DNA of 64,000 nucleotides from Zantedeschia hybrid cultivar (Eukaryota > Streptophyta > Magnoliopsida > Alismatales > Araceae). The notes under the pieces were generated by a model. The model worked only from the letters and a program-made list of their open reading frames with translations. It ran no database searches and had not been told where the DNA came from. Position 1 is the stretch's first letter, and every line of letters begins with the position of its first letter. This document shows positions 33,536-46,896 of the stretch, one piece after another. Location: positions 32,182,379 through 32,246,378 of the forward strand of contig JARZZO010000003.1 of the NCBI GenBank assembly GCA_030544215.1, in the 5' to 3' direction. A program made the position numbers and the translations under genes.

Positions 33536-34863
33536 TGTAGACACGCTAATTTTAACGTCATTTCGAGTAAATTTCATATCATATAATAATGCCTCAGAAT
33601 GGTCTGATAATTAATCAATGATTAATTTTTATTGATATTTTTGAGTGTCGGGTCAAACATACATGTTTAAGTTAATCAATTGAATTGATTTTAGCTCAAA
33701 TTTCAGTTAAAATATGGAGAATCCTAAAAGGCGTCGACCCATGTAGACGCTATTTAGAGTTTATTCCTATTTTAGCGTTTAAATTTGAATTTTAATTAAT
33801 TGATTTATTAGCTAAAAGGCGTCTGTGAGGGTCGACGCGTTTTATGTTTCCTAAGCTATTTTAACTTCTCTTCCGGATGTTTATCCTTATCTTAATTAGT
33901 GTAAAAGACGTCTACACATGTAGACGCGTTTTAGCTAATAAAGATAAAGATAAGTTTTCCCGGATATTTATCCTTATCTTAATTTAATCTGAAAGACGTC
34001 AGCCATGGTGGACGCGTTTTAGATAATTACAGATAAAGATGAATTAATCAGTATTTATCTGTCGATTAAGGCAGATAAATCCTAGATTTTTCTATGTTAA
34101 TCGCGAACGCAGAAAAAGCCTATAAATACCTTGCATCTCAAAGAGTTAAAAAAGAGAGAGAGAATTAAGTTGAGCCAAGCCATAGCGCTATAGCGATTTG
34201 AAGATCGAAGCAACCACGTCGGAACGCCGGAGCGCTGCCATTTCCAGAAGACGGCGTCCCTCTTCAAGATCTTCATCTTTCAAGGCTTCTCCAACTGGGC
34301 ATAATTTTTTCATTTCTGAATTTCAATTACATCTTCATTAGTTTCATTCTCATATTCACTTCATGCAACACACACCACAACATTAATTTTCCAAAACCCA
34401 TTTGTTTTAAAGGGGTTTCAAAGCCATTTAAACAAGTGAGTTGCTGTTTTTAAGCATGTTTATAATCATGGTTATCTTTGATATTACTTCTACTTGAAAT
34501 TCTCATCATCATTCTTCATTTCCATTTTTCTGTTCCTGTCTCTGCTGCACTCAACAACAACAACAAGAGATCAAAAGGGGGAAATCAAGCACAAAGCCAG
34601 GAGAACTTCTGGACGATCCTCAACCTCAACAGCAAGAACAAAAAGAACAAAGAAAGGGCTCTCTTTCTTCAGCCGGCTGAAGGAGGGGAACCAAGGACTC
34701 ATTCTTCCGCGTTCAAACAGGTAGGCGATCAAATCTCTTTTGAAGCTTTTTAGTTAAAAGTTTCTGGCGATCACTGCACTTTAGTTGCTATTTTTAATAG
34801 GTTAGTTTACACTAAACAACATAGTTTTTCATATTAATCACACGAGCATTTTCAGCACCTACA
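33536..34863 (+). repeat. 3' LTR of Tat element
   Basis: Length 1328, same ends as the 5' LTR, TATA at 34121-34128. The five differences from the 5' LTR are all G/A, three of them inside hairpin units or directly at their arms. The four hairpin units lie at 33725-34023. Confidence 0.97.
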
Positions 34864-34868
34864 GTCCA
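34864..34868 (+). repeat. Target-site duplication GTCCA, right
   Basis: Matches 14840-14844 exactly and joins the two flanks of the older sequence. Confidence 0.95.
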
Positions 34869-36726
34869 TACACTGGGCATCATGAGGGAACATCTATTCT
34901 AAGCCCATTCAAACCTTCCATGGATCCTACCATGTCATTTCACATGGAGGCGTCACTAGAAGCATACTAAGCATCAATATTTGTTATCATATTCCACAAG
35001 TTACCCGTGTCACCACAATAACATGGGGTCATTCGTAGTTCACACTATCATGTCCATATCATAACTCGTAGCTCAATTAACTAAGCAACCTATTAATAGC
35101 AACATAATTTCTATATTTGAATCATCTATAGTCATGGAGTCTATAATGACCGAACTAGGCAAGTGAGAATCATCCATTAGTCATCTCACCTCAACTTAGT
35201 CATATTCACATGATCTATGCTAGAGTTGATCCATGCCTATAATGTATCTAATCCATCAATTCATTATCTATCGATCTTTCATCACGTCATTCTATGACCA
35301 ATCACAATTCATCAATCATCATATTATGTCAGCCTTGGGTCTTCGATGTACTAAAAGTTATTTGGTATGACAAGGAAACAACAATACTAACCACCTATCA
35401 ATCATAATATCTTGGGTTCAGAAGTCACACTGGACTCCTTACCTGATTAATGCCACTCTGCTCTTGTTGGGTCTCCAGAAATCTCTGAAGGTGTGACAAA
35501 GAAGTAATGTAGTACAATCCTCATCCAATGTGCTCAAACAAGTGGACTCCTCCACTGTCCTTGGTCAGTCAATTCACAAATAAGTCGAGTTTGGAGATCT
35601 AAGCTCAATAATATGGGTAAGCCAGGTCCTTACCTGACCCAATCATATGGCTAAAAAATGTTCATTTCTCTAAGGAACAAATCAATGTGTGTATCATGTG
35701 CTAGTGAGGCTAGTCAATCAAGATAGGTAAGAACATAACTCAATATATCAATGAAATTTCAAAGAACCAATGCACTATTACAAAACAAAATCATCATATA
35801 TGAAGAACCATAGTATCAAATCTATTTAATCATGGCCATAGGGAAGGTATACAACCATCGAAGTTTCACGGGGTTCGGATGGTAAAAACTACCCAAAGCA
35901 ATCAAATAGGGCATATGGTGTTGACACCATGCATTAGGATGTTGACACCTTGGCTTTATAGAGGTCAAAAATCAGTCAAGGAGCCCATGGTGTCGACACC
36001 ATACATCAAGGCATTGACACTTTGCATAATGGTGTTGACTAGATTCCAGCAGTCACAAACAGCTTTGTGCACAGCCTCCTGCATAGTCTACTACAAATAC
36101 TGAAATTGCAAGTTATAAAAAGCATGTCTAATGAGCTCAAAATTTAATGAAATTTTGTGGATATTTAGACATATTTGTTAGCTACATCTTAAAAAAATTT
36201 CAAGTTAATTGGAGCATTACACCACTCATCTTTAGCAAAACGTTAACTGACTATCCTATTATCAGAGACAACCATGCACCTACAAAGGTGGGGTTGGATC
36301 TCATTTAAACCAAGGCTAAACGCTACGAAATTTGAACTGAAGAAATTAGACATGTTAATCAACAAATATCATGACATGAGAATCATTTACTTAAATCTAT
36401 GAATTACACCAAGCATGCCAATCTAACCAAAATCACAGTTTTATAATGCACAAATCTATGTAAACCATCCATGTATAAACTCAACCAAGTTCCACTCTAA
36501 AGGAAATTTGAGAATCTAAATATTAAAACTATCATATTAGACACTAAATCAAGCTCATGCATGCTCCAAAGAACACCTTAAACTCACATGCATCCAAAGC
36601 ACAATCTAAGGACATCACCATACCTAATTCTTGAAATCTTCCAACCATAAGGACCTTCAATCCATCTCCACCACACCCAAGAGAAGTCAAGAATCATCCA
36701 AGAGTTTCCAGCTCCAAGGATCCCCC
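34869..36726. other. Old repeat sequence, right flank of the Tat element
   Basis: No gene is visible. It continues 14460-14844 and is itself interrupted by the solo LTR at 36727. It contains the GGTGTCGACACC-type repeat at about 35915-36045. Possibly part of one old minus-strand gypsy LTR ending at 38894. Confidence 0.4.
35915..36045 (+). repeat. GGTGTCGACACC palindrome repeat
   Basis: Four or five spaced occurrences of GGTGTTGACACC or GGTGTCGACACC and decayed forms (ATGTTGACACCTT, GCATTGACACTTT, GGTGTTGAC) lie at about 20-40 bp spacing. The full form is a perfect 12-bp palindrome. Confidence 0.65.
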
Positions 36727-38289
36727 TGTAGGGTTCTCGAGTTTCTCCGGATCGTCCACGCAGCAGGATAAACAAAATAAATGCAGCGATCCGTTTCCGT
36801 TTCGAATATTTTAAAATCAGATTATCGGATAATTGGATATTACCTTGCGCGGATTCGAATCCGCAACCGATTGGTTCCGTCGGTGTGACACCGCGAGCTG
36901 CGCAAACACCCAACCTCTAGCGAAGTCCACGCGATCCTCCTTACGGTGGATTTCTTCTCGTTCCTCGCTCCTTATAGCTCGCGAACAGTCCGCCGATCGC
37001 CGCTACAACCGCCGCAATGCGCGGTCGTATTCCCGTCGAACGGGAATCGGAGAAGACGGCAGAGCAGACCCACAACGGAGGGCCAGCCTGGGGCGCTAGA
37101 GAGAGAGAGGAGATAGAAGTGAGACAGCCAGAGTTTCGTAGCAGCTTGGCCTGCTCAACCCGGTCGCTACATTATACATTAATCGCGCGATTTTTCATAA
37201 AAACCTCCGGTTAATACTAAATCCACTTAAAAATCCATCGCCTTGAGAATCATTTGCGTATGACCCTCTAGACCCAATAACCAGTCCAGTTAATGGCCCA
37301 TTAAGCCCAGTGACTCTTCACTGGCCTGATTAATCAATTAATAACTCATTATTAATTAATTAATCAATCCAATTAATGTCGCACATCACATTCGATTGGG
37401 CCTCCGATCACGTCAGGTGCCAAGCAACACTACGTGAACTCGAAAGGTATTGGGGTTAAGTAACCCACTCTTGGAACCTTTCCGCCAACAGTTACCATGT
37501 AGATATAATTCTTCATTCGTACAATATCCTCGAGTCAACTCAGGGTATGGTGTACCGTCAAATCCTAACCGGTCGACTCACTTAGATCAGATGTTGCCGT
37601 ATAATATCGGAAAACCCATTTTTTGATATTATCGTCCGCCCTGGCCAAGGACTTCCGCGTATCCTTCCTAGAGCTTTCTCTCTCTAAGTACCGAGAGCAA
37701 ATGATTCCTTATTGACACTCAATTCCCTTCGACTGGTATTCCGCTATACCAGATTCTTGGCTGTTTAGAATCTCGTGGATAGAGATTAATAAATTAAGGT
37801 CAAAGCACAAAAGTCCACCGACAAGGTGTCCTTAATGTCTCAGGTCCTAGGATCATCTACGCAACTGCGACAATAGAATCAACCTGGTTGACAGTGAGGT
37901 ACTATACCATCTAGTGATTCAGTCGGATCAGTTCAGTGTACTCATTCTCTAATGAGCACCTACAGATTCGCCTTAGTGTCTCCACACAAGTGACTATGAG
38001 ATTAGTCACCCTCATCGTATGAGCAGGAGTAATCTGCACTAGTCTAACCGGATATCCGATCTCCTTCTCGGATATCCTCTGACTATGAACTATTAAGAAT
38101 ATGTGTGTTTAAGTGATCAGTCTCACTAGTATCATCTCATCATAATCTGATCACTATCGCACATAATCACGGACTTCATTATGAAACGATGATAATATGA
38201 ATTTACACATAATGAAATAATGTCATTATATTAATAAATAAACGAGATTTACATAGTCAGATTGGCTTGTAGGCCACCTAAGACTAACA
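36727..38289 (-). repeat. Solo copia-type LTR with TSD CCCCC
   Basis: The minus strand starts TGTTAGTCTTAGGTGGCC and ends GAACCCTACA. CCCCC flanks both sides (36722-36726 and 38290-38294). It is similar over its length to the LTR at 46897-48419, which adjoins copia pol, so it is a solo LTR of that family left by LTR-LTR recombination. Frames of 60-109 codons inside it are not supported as genes. Confidence 0.8.
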
Positions 38290-40318
38290 CCCCCTTCATG
38301 AATTCCACTATTTGAACTCTAGCAAGAAGCTTCAAAGGTGCCTCCGATCTCAAAGATTGCCTTTAAAGTAGCCTCCCAAGTCTCTGCTACCTACATCTAG
38401 CCATGCAATCCTCCTCCATAGCCAAGAGCAAAGAAGAAGATGCTAGAAGATAAGAGAGAGGAAGTTGGGTTCGATTCGAGCTCCCCTCTTACTCCACATA
38501 TATAGCCCATCCAAATTACATATAAGCCCCTCTGATATTCAAAATTACATCTTAACCCAATAGCCACCCGATGGGCCATGTAAAACATATCTAAAATGAG
38601 CCTAAATAAGCTTCTTATGAGCCCCCCAAGTACTCAACAAAAGTCCACACTTCTAATTCCATCTCAAGTTAACCTATAAACCATCTCAGCATAGGATGAA
38701 ATAGAATCCAAAAGCCCAATAAGCCTTATTAGGCCCACATAATTGCACATAACTCACATGTCAAACAATACAAAAGCCTATTAACACATATAAATCAAAT
38801 AAGATGAATTCAAGCTAGTACATTATTTAATCAAATTATGATCAAATCAGGTAGTCAGACTAGAAATTGTAGATTGAAGGGCTGAGGTATTACAAAAGCA
38901 ACCCATCAGATGAAGACGGATGCAGTCGGCCTGATAGGCCAAGTCGGCCCAATAGCTTCCTCACACTCAGTCAAGCTAAGGTAATTGGATGCTATTCTTA
39001 GGAATAGTCTCACATTAGAAGTCTAAAGGAGTTTCACCTACCCTCTACATAAGCAAGGGCCAAGGGTATCAAGGTAAGTCATCCTATCCACACTTAACCA
39101 CTCACACCCTATCACATCGTCTATTGACTTTAGCATGGGAGGGTGCTGCCCCGAGACCACGCGGGAGAGCCCACTACATTTGTTGACTATGTTAGCCCAC
39201 TACATTTGCTGACTATGTAGGACATCTTTTGGATGGGACAATCTAGCTCGACTTTTGCATATACACACATACATAAAGAGAGAGAGGAGTGCCGTGGTGT
39301 AGTTTTTGCATCTATGCGAATAAACTGCTCACTATGTATTCATTCTCATCCTCATGTTAAAAAAATAAAAATCATCGTAAATTTTTAAATATTCAAGTCC
39401 CCCTAGGATTATTTCCATCTCTTGGAGCTTAATTTTAACAATCTAATCATATCCAAATTGATTATAGCCATCCAACTGAGTGAGAGCAAATTGCTAATGA
39501 AATGATTACTAAAATCATTGGGGGTAGAAACAATCCTAAGGATAATGTGTCCAATTTTATTTTATTTTTTTATTTATTTATATTTTGTTGAAAATCAAAT
39601 TTGCAAATACTTAACGGACGGCTACGAACGAGTTTCATGATCGGATATGATCGGAAAGTGAAAATAAAGTTCCAAGTGATGGAAATATCTCTAAGGGGGT
39701 AATTGAATTTTAAAAATTTAGGATGAATTTTATTTTTTAATATGGAGATTATTATATATACATAGTTATATATATGTATGTATAAATAGATATAGAAATA
39801 GAAGAATATTGTGGTTTGGTTTGCTACAATGCATGCGATCTGACTGCATGACACAGTTTTTTATTACTTTTGTATTTTTAAAAATTAAAAATTATTATAA
39901 ATTTGTGTATATTCAATTATCCCCCTTAGGTTGTTTCCCATCGCTTGGGGGTTTTTGTATGTATTTTATAACAGATGTGCTCTACGTCTTGGTTGTTAAG
40001 TAAAATTACATGCTTTTTGATATCAAAGTTTTAAATCTATAGTATCTAGAACATATTATAAAGTTATTTTAATCTCAATCAAATGAGGTTGCTTCAACTT
40101 GCTTAGGAATCTCACATACATGCATATGTTAAAATTTCTAGTGAACTTCATGTTAATAGAGTAAAGAACTATTAATGATACTGTAAAATTTTGTATCCAC
40201 ATCCTTACCACTTTACATGCACATCTAACTTAGTTGATATTAACATGGGAGTTAAAAGAGCTATAGAGGTGTTAAATACAAATTTCCCAAGTTCCCATGT
40301 ATAGTTCACTTCGCTAAT
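38290..40318. other. Intergenic, old repeats
   Basis: 38290-38894 continues the interrupted old repeat. From 38895 to 40318 there is AT-rich sequence with two copies of the dispersed repeat (about 39358 and 39690) also seen at 11347 and 11853. No gene supported. Confidence 0.4.
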
Positions 40319-43300
40319 TGTTATGTCGTTCACTTTTACAACTTATTAATGAATTCAGTTAATTTAAATTAAACCAATTAACTAATTATAAGAGTGTATT
40401 ATTGAGTTTAAATAATTTGATTTAGTGTAATTAATATAATTATGAAATACTAGTAAGAACAACCCATTAACTTGGTTAAAATTCTTGGTTTAAGTGCATT
40501 GAATAGCAGCTAAGTAAAATAATGATAACCCTTTATACAAAATTTGGATTAAGACATGATCATTAATAAGGACATGAAAAGATCTATAATTTTGTAGAAG
40601 GTAATGTTTAATAATTCATATGTTTTATAGTTTAATAACATCAACAATCAATTTTAAAAGGGCTACTAATAAGAAACAAATCATAATAGAACTAAGATTC
40701 AAATTAGGAAATAAGAGAAGGTATAATTAAAGTTAACCATGACCTAAAAATTTATGTATGACATATTTGACTTAGATTAAAAGTAGAACACAATAAATTT
40801 GAGTATTGAAAAGATTCTAATTAATAGATAGAAAGTCATAATTAGAATCCTACTTGAATTAAGATTCTGTAAATAGTTTTATTTGATACATCCTGCTATT
40901 TTAAGTATAACTTTCTCTGTAAAATTTCAAATTAAATAAGACAACTCTCATTAGAACGATGACTCAAAATTCTAAAAATATTGTGAAAAAAAATATGTCT
41001 TTTACCAGTTAGAATTAGAACATCTTTAGATGGAAAGAAAATCTGCCAGATTTCTGGGTTCGGAGTACTTAGGACAGTAGGTCAGTAAAATAGGGATCAA
41101 GTTTTATACAAGTATTCAAAAATAGTGAGATTGGTGGTATTAAAAATATAATAAAAAAATTTAAAACTTCGTAGAAGAGAGTTTTTCTTAATTTGGATGT
41201 TTAAGGGGTCAAATTTAAAGATTTGTAGAAAAAGAAACTGCGTTGCATGAACATAGTCAGATTTATACTATGAAGTGACTTTGATTTGAAGATTAAGTGA
41301 TGAGAAGTTAGAGTTTGACTCTAGCAAAGAAAGGGAGTGTTAGTGGTTGTACTAGGAAAGAAAATAAGTATAAATAGAACCTTGCGGTCATACATAAGTC
41401 CCCTTGCATGTATCTCCAAGTTTAAAATAAGAACATATTGTTCCTTAGAGAGAAAGAAGATGTTTCGTAGTTATTTTTTTGGGAATTTGATTTTAATCAA
41501 TGTTTTGTATTATTAGAGGCTTAGAGAACATGAGAAAAAGCTTATAAAATGTGAAAAATAACTTAGAAGATGAAGAAACCATAGATAGATAGTAAGGAGG
41601 CCATAGGAGCACTAAGGACTGATCTTTCTTCAAGAAGCAGGTGGATAATTCTAAGTATGATCTATTTTGTATTAAAAATTATATTATTTTTAAAAATTAT
41701 CAAAAGCTAATTAATTGGTAAGAAGTTTTATCTATAGGTAAATTCTGTGATCAATAAGTTTCATATTTTTATGATTTTTTTTTTTACGATCTATTCCGTG
41801 ATTGTTATCTCACTATATGTAACATGTCCATTCAATCTATTTTCTTTCTAACTGTGATCACTTGAGTTACATATATTTTTTCTCTTTTGTCTGATGCCTA
41901 ACCAATTTGAAAATTTGATAGAAATCTATTTTAAATGTTATATTTATGTCTAATAAATTTCATAATTTTTTAAGTTATTTTGATATTTATTCCATAATTT
42001 TATTCTCTGACTATATAATCTATCCTGGCAATTTTGAAATCCCAACTTGTGGATATTTTATCTCACTTTATTGAAGTTTAAATCATACCAAATTTTATAA
42101 AAACCTTTATTATATTGTCTTTGACTCCTCTATAAATTTTTAGAATTGCTGACTCTGTTTGCTATTTATTTTTCCCTCTATTTAGATTTGCTGAAATTCT
42201 ATTTAAGTAAGATTTTTTGAGTCGAAACAGTAGTATAAAATCATATCAAACAATCTATAAATTGATAAAACTTTGTTCGCACGTTACATATGTTTGCAAA
42301 GTTTGATAATTTTTTGAATCTGTTTGATAATATTTGACCTATTTGTTGATTTTTCAACTCTAAAAAATACTTTTGATGGCCAAAAAATATGTTTGTTATT
42401 TTAAAAATTCTGAGAAAATTTTTTGAAGCTTATTCCACTCTCTACTAACTTGTTGGCATCAGTTTACACTGATTATCCATCTATTTGACAATGATGACTT
42501 TATAAAAGACTATTTTGTATATAAAAGTATGTATTTTGACTTTTATATGTATATATCACTTTGTCCATTTAATTTTTAGATATATGATCATTATAAAATT
42601 TGTGAAAATATATTTTTACCATATTTTTTTATATATGTTTGAAAATTGCTATCTTAAGGATATTGGAGCTCATTCCATAAACGTCCGTGGATGAACTCTA
42701 TCCGTAGGCAACAGAAAAATTCTAGTGATTATCTTTTATTTTTAATCATTCAAGGTGGAACAATAAACTCTCCAGCTATACATGTGCCATAACCTTAGCA
42801 TACTTACTTATATACTCTAGTATTTGTTTGTTCGGTTCCTGATCTGATGGTTAGATATATGTCTATTTGATATGTTTGACACATAAATATAAAACATAAT
42901 TTGCTGTTTAGATCATGTTAATTTAGCTTAAAATATGTTCAATTCATTCATTTGTTATTTTTGCTCAGTTATTCTTTGATCTCAGCTTATTTCTTTAGAA
43001 TTTCATATTCGTTTTGATTAGACATCCTTTGAAAACTTATGAATCTATTCTGGCCATATAATCTTTGACATGAATCTGATTTAATAAGTCAGTATGCCGT
43101 AGTAATTTGTTATATGTTTAGTTCGATATGTTCAGTTCGATATATGATATGGTTTATTCATAGCTAGTAGATTTGTTTAGTAAGATAAGAATCTGATCAT
43201 GTGATATATACTATATGTTAGTCGATCTATTCATACTTTTAGAAAGCACATTTAATTTGATAAATTAATATTTGACTATGTTTTGTATCATATTCTTATT

Positions 43301-43797
43301 TAAATTATATATAGAACTGTGTAAAATCATATTTAGTATAATTATATAATGTGATTTACAAACTTACTATATGTTAAGTCGTGTCAATGGTTTGAAGCCT
43401 ACTGAGTAGTGGACTCATAAATCCGACCAATTATTTTTCAAGAGAAGCTGATTCAAGATTTTACCTAAGTAGAAAATAAAGCATATTGAATTTTCAGAAG
43501 AGCTTTTGGTTATCAAATTACTAGTTTGATGTAACAAGGAATGATGAGAGGTTGATGTATTTTTCTTCTTTTGGTGAGATTGAGAATTTAAATACAAATT
43601 AATGAATATTATAATTTGTTAACTTCGGTATTGGCAATGGTTAGATATTTTGAATTAATTGATGGTTATGATATTTATTTAAATCGCCTCGTAATTATTT
43701 AGCTCTCATATATGTTTATTATGATTGGATTTATTTCGAGATTACGCAATCAGACTTTGAATTAAAATAAAAAATAAACTAGATCTGAGGCACAACA
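40319..43797 (+). repeat. Gypsy 5' LTR, plus strand
   Basis: 3479 bp from TGTTATGTCG to GGCACAACA, followed by a PBS. It aligns in reverse complement with the LTRs at 534-3384 and 6798-9741 (for example the block around 42660-42800 against 1380-1560). Same family, opposite strand. Very AT-rich, no ORF. Confidence 0.7.
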
Positions 43798-43800
43798 ATA

Positions 43801-43814
43801 TGGTATTAGAGCAA
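43801..43814 (+). other. Primer-binding site, initiator-Met type
   Basis: TGGTATTAGAGCAA lies three bases after the LTR end; close to TGGTATCAGAGCCA. Confidence 0.75.
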
Positions 43815-45327
43815 TTATCAGAATTTAAGTATTCACAACCATCTAATCTTAAGCCATACTAATTGATCTTAAATGATATTAAGGATTAGTATGATCTTAT
43901 GTTTAAATTAGCAATTAAGGTAATGTCTTATTTCAAGTTATGGCTTGGAGATTTAGGAATAGGTGGTTATAAATGACGTGCTTTGCTGGTTCCTATAATT
44001 AGACTTATATATAGATAATTTTTAATATGGATAGGGATTAAGAGGATTAAGTTATATCTTTTTAAAGGGAAGAGCCAAGTATATGATGCATATGTGCCTT
44101 CAACTTACATCTTTCTACTAGGTTTAAGCCATTAGAAATTGACCTATTTTACTCCTAATTCTTTGATAATTAGTACTAAGGGATGTTTTGACTACAACAT
44201 ACATTCATAGATTTAATTAACGTTGTCTATTCATCTACATTCACTTGTATTGCTCAGAAACTAGAAAGAATCGGTAAACACTTTAAAATATTAGGATAAG
44301 TTAGTGTCCTTAAATTTTATAAGTGACTCAAATCTAATTTTATAACATGTGTTTGGTTGGATGTTAATGATATACTTTCAGGATAAGTAACTAGAATCAT
44401 ACTATGCCATCGATCGTTACTACTTCGACGAGAAAATATAGAAACCACATTAGATATGAGTTCATTTGATAGAGGTACAACACTATAGATGTATTCTCTT
44501 AATTTGTTAGAATACTAATAAGATACTTGTACAGATGTACATAATACTTTCAAAATGATTCATTAGGTCATCTATAGGCGTATACTTAAGCTCTTCTATG
44601 CTATCCATTAAGCCTTATCCTTGAACATAAATACATATTACTTTCAGTTCCATGACGAGTAAATTAGCTAAACATAGATAATATGTAAATTAGTTAGAGA
44701 ATAAACTTATGTAGGGTATTTAGGTGTTAAGCACATTGTCTTGATTAGGGATTAGATCTATCTTATTAAAGCTCATGGTTTCTATTGGATCTCTAAAAAT
44801 ATTATAATTATTTGAAGTACAGATGATTCGTTAGTACGGTACTCAAATGTTATGACTCTTATATATCTCAAGTTGAAAATACCTATTATAGTTAATTAAC
44901 ATATTTGTATAATATTCTAAGTACTTTTAGGGAGTAATTATAAATCACGATAAGGTTGTTATGATTCATGATATGTATCCAAATTATTTTGGTGTGTACT
45001 CAACCATATGAGAATTAGTAGTCATTCACTTCTTTCCACCCTATGTCCTTAGTTATGTCAGCATAAGTTTATCTGTTGATTAATTAGGTTGATTAACTAG
45101 ATCGGATCTCAAGTCTATAGACACATTAAATCAAAGGTGTATATTAATCTCATTACAAATGCTCTTCAAATATAGATCTGTTTATCGTAGTGATCGGATC
45201 TAGATTAATTAATCTCCTAATCTTATTCTATGAGCTCAGAAATCAGTATGAGTAACCTATTAATAAAAAGATAGACTGTTAGAATCTATCAGATTTCAAG
45301 GACGAAATTTCTTTAAAGGAGAGAGAA
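43815..45327 (+). pseudogene. Collapsed gypsy interior with PPT
   Basis: Only about 1.5 kb remains between the LTRs. The final part is recognisable as the end of a gypsy pol (GACGAAATTTCTTTAAAGGAG context), and the PPT AAAGGAGAGAGAA is at 45315-45327. No readable RT or integrase motif survives, so most of gag-pol is deleted or very decayed. Confidence 0.55.
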
Positions 45328-46330
45328 TGCTATGTCATGCACTTTTACAACTTATTAATGGATTCAATTAATTTAAATTACACCAATTAACTAATTATAA
45401 GATTCCATTATTGAGTTTAGTAATTTGATTTACTTTAATAATCTCAATTATGAAATCCAAGTAAGAATAGTCTACTAAGATAGTAAAAATTTTGGGTTTA
45501 AGTGCATTGGACAACAACTAAATAAAATAATCATAACTTTCTATGTAAAATTTTGATTAAGATATGGTTGGTATCATTAGAAAGGGCATTAAAAGATCTA
45601 TAAAGTTTTAGTAGATAATTTTTACTAATTCAAATATTTTAGAGGTCAAAAACATCAATAATCGGTTTTAAACAAAGCTACCAATGAGAAACAAGTCCTA
45701 ATAGAAGTAGGATTCAAATTAAGAAACAAGAAAGATATAATTAAAGTTAATCATGACCTAAAAAGTTATGTATGACATATTTGACTTAGATTAAAAGTAT
45801 AACACAATAAATTGAGTATGATTAAGATTGTAATTAGTAGGTAGAAAGTCATAATTAGAATCCTACTTGAATTAGGATTCTATACATAGATTTACTTGAT
45901 ATAGTCCTGGTATTTTAAGCATAATGTCGTGTATAAAATTTCAAATTAAGTACGTTAACTCCCATTAAAATGATGACTCAAAATTCTAAAAGTTTAATGA
46001 AGGCTATATATTTGAAATAGGTCATTTACTAGTCATAATTAGGACATTTTTAGATGGAAAGAAAATCTGTCAAATTTTTAAGTTTGGAGTACTCAAGATA
46101 GTAAGTCAGTAAAATAGGGATAACATTTTATATAAGTGTCTAACAATAGTAAGATAAGAATCTGATCATGCCATATATGCTATACGTTAGTCGAACTATT
46201 CATATTATTAGAAAAACACATCTGATTTAGTAAATTAATATTTGACTATGTTTTGTATCATGTTCTTATTTGAACTATATGTAAAACTATGTAAGATCAT
46301 ATTTAGTATAATTGTATAAAAAATATGTGA
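45328..46330 (+). repeat. Gypsy 3' LTR with internal deletion and truncated end
   Basis: It starts TGCTATGTCATGC after the PPT and matches 40319 onward. At about 46145 the match jumps from the equivalent of 41110 to that of 43180, a deletion of roughly 2 kb. The match stops at about 46320, so the far end is lost. Confidence 0.65.
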
Positions 46331-46896
46331 CACATCTAATTTAGAAGAACTAAGCCAATACTCGAAAAGGTGCCTCGATATTTGGAGGTACAATTTAGCT
46401 ATATTTGAGGGGTGCCACACTCTACTCTCTTAATATAAGCGACATCTACGTCGCAGCATTACCTAACCTACAACCAATCACCAGGCAGGTGGGACTCTAG
46501 AGGTGGCCCCTACAAGCTCAAGTCTTATAGCAAATAATTTTCTTTAAATAATATAATCAATACCTCTCAACTCCTTAAGATCTCACAAACTGCATAATTG
46601 ACTCAATTACGCCTACTACATTAATCTATTAAAATGATTAATCGTATGGCTCCATACTAATGGTTCGCGGTCATATGAAATTAAGTGTTAGTATGGTTCC
46701 ATACTAAAATGGCCATATGTCCGCACAAATTAATGGTTTGTGGCTTTGGTACCATTTGTAATACATTTTTCATATTCTTATCAGATTGTCTACTAAACTA
46801 AATTTAACATATTCTTATAAGATTGGTGTTTTGCTCTTATTCTTCAAAGTGCTTGCATATTATATTCACATGACCAATCTCCTATTAGGTTCACTG
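46331..46896. other. Unassigned intergenic sequence
   Basis: About 570 bp between the truncated gypsy LTR and the copia LTR. I see no gene, RNA or repeat signature. Confidence 0.4.

Larger units (their letters stand above)
14845..34863 (+). mobile_element. Complete Ty3/gypsy Tat-lineage LTR retrotransposon with two antisense genes
   Basis: The element is 20,019 bp. It has 1328-bp LTRs with TG...CA ends, a perfect 5-bp TSD, a PBS, gag-protease and pol ORFs, a long 3' region carrying two antisense genes, and a 3' LTR. The order RT, RNase H, second (archaeal-type) RNase H, integrase, with no chromodomain, is diagnostic of the Tat/Ogre branch of non-chromodomain plant gypsy elements. I count five LTR differences, so insertion is recent. 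The sense ORFs are open apart from the -1 step between them, so it may be autonomous. Extra ORFs between pol and 3' LTR are known in this lineage; the intron-rich antisense genes make this one notable. Confidence 0.95.
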
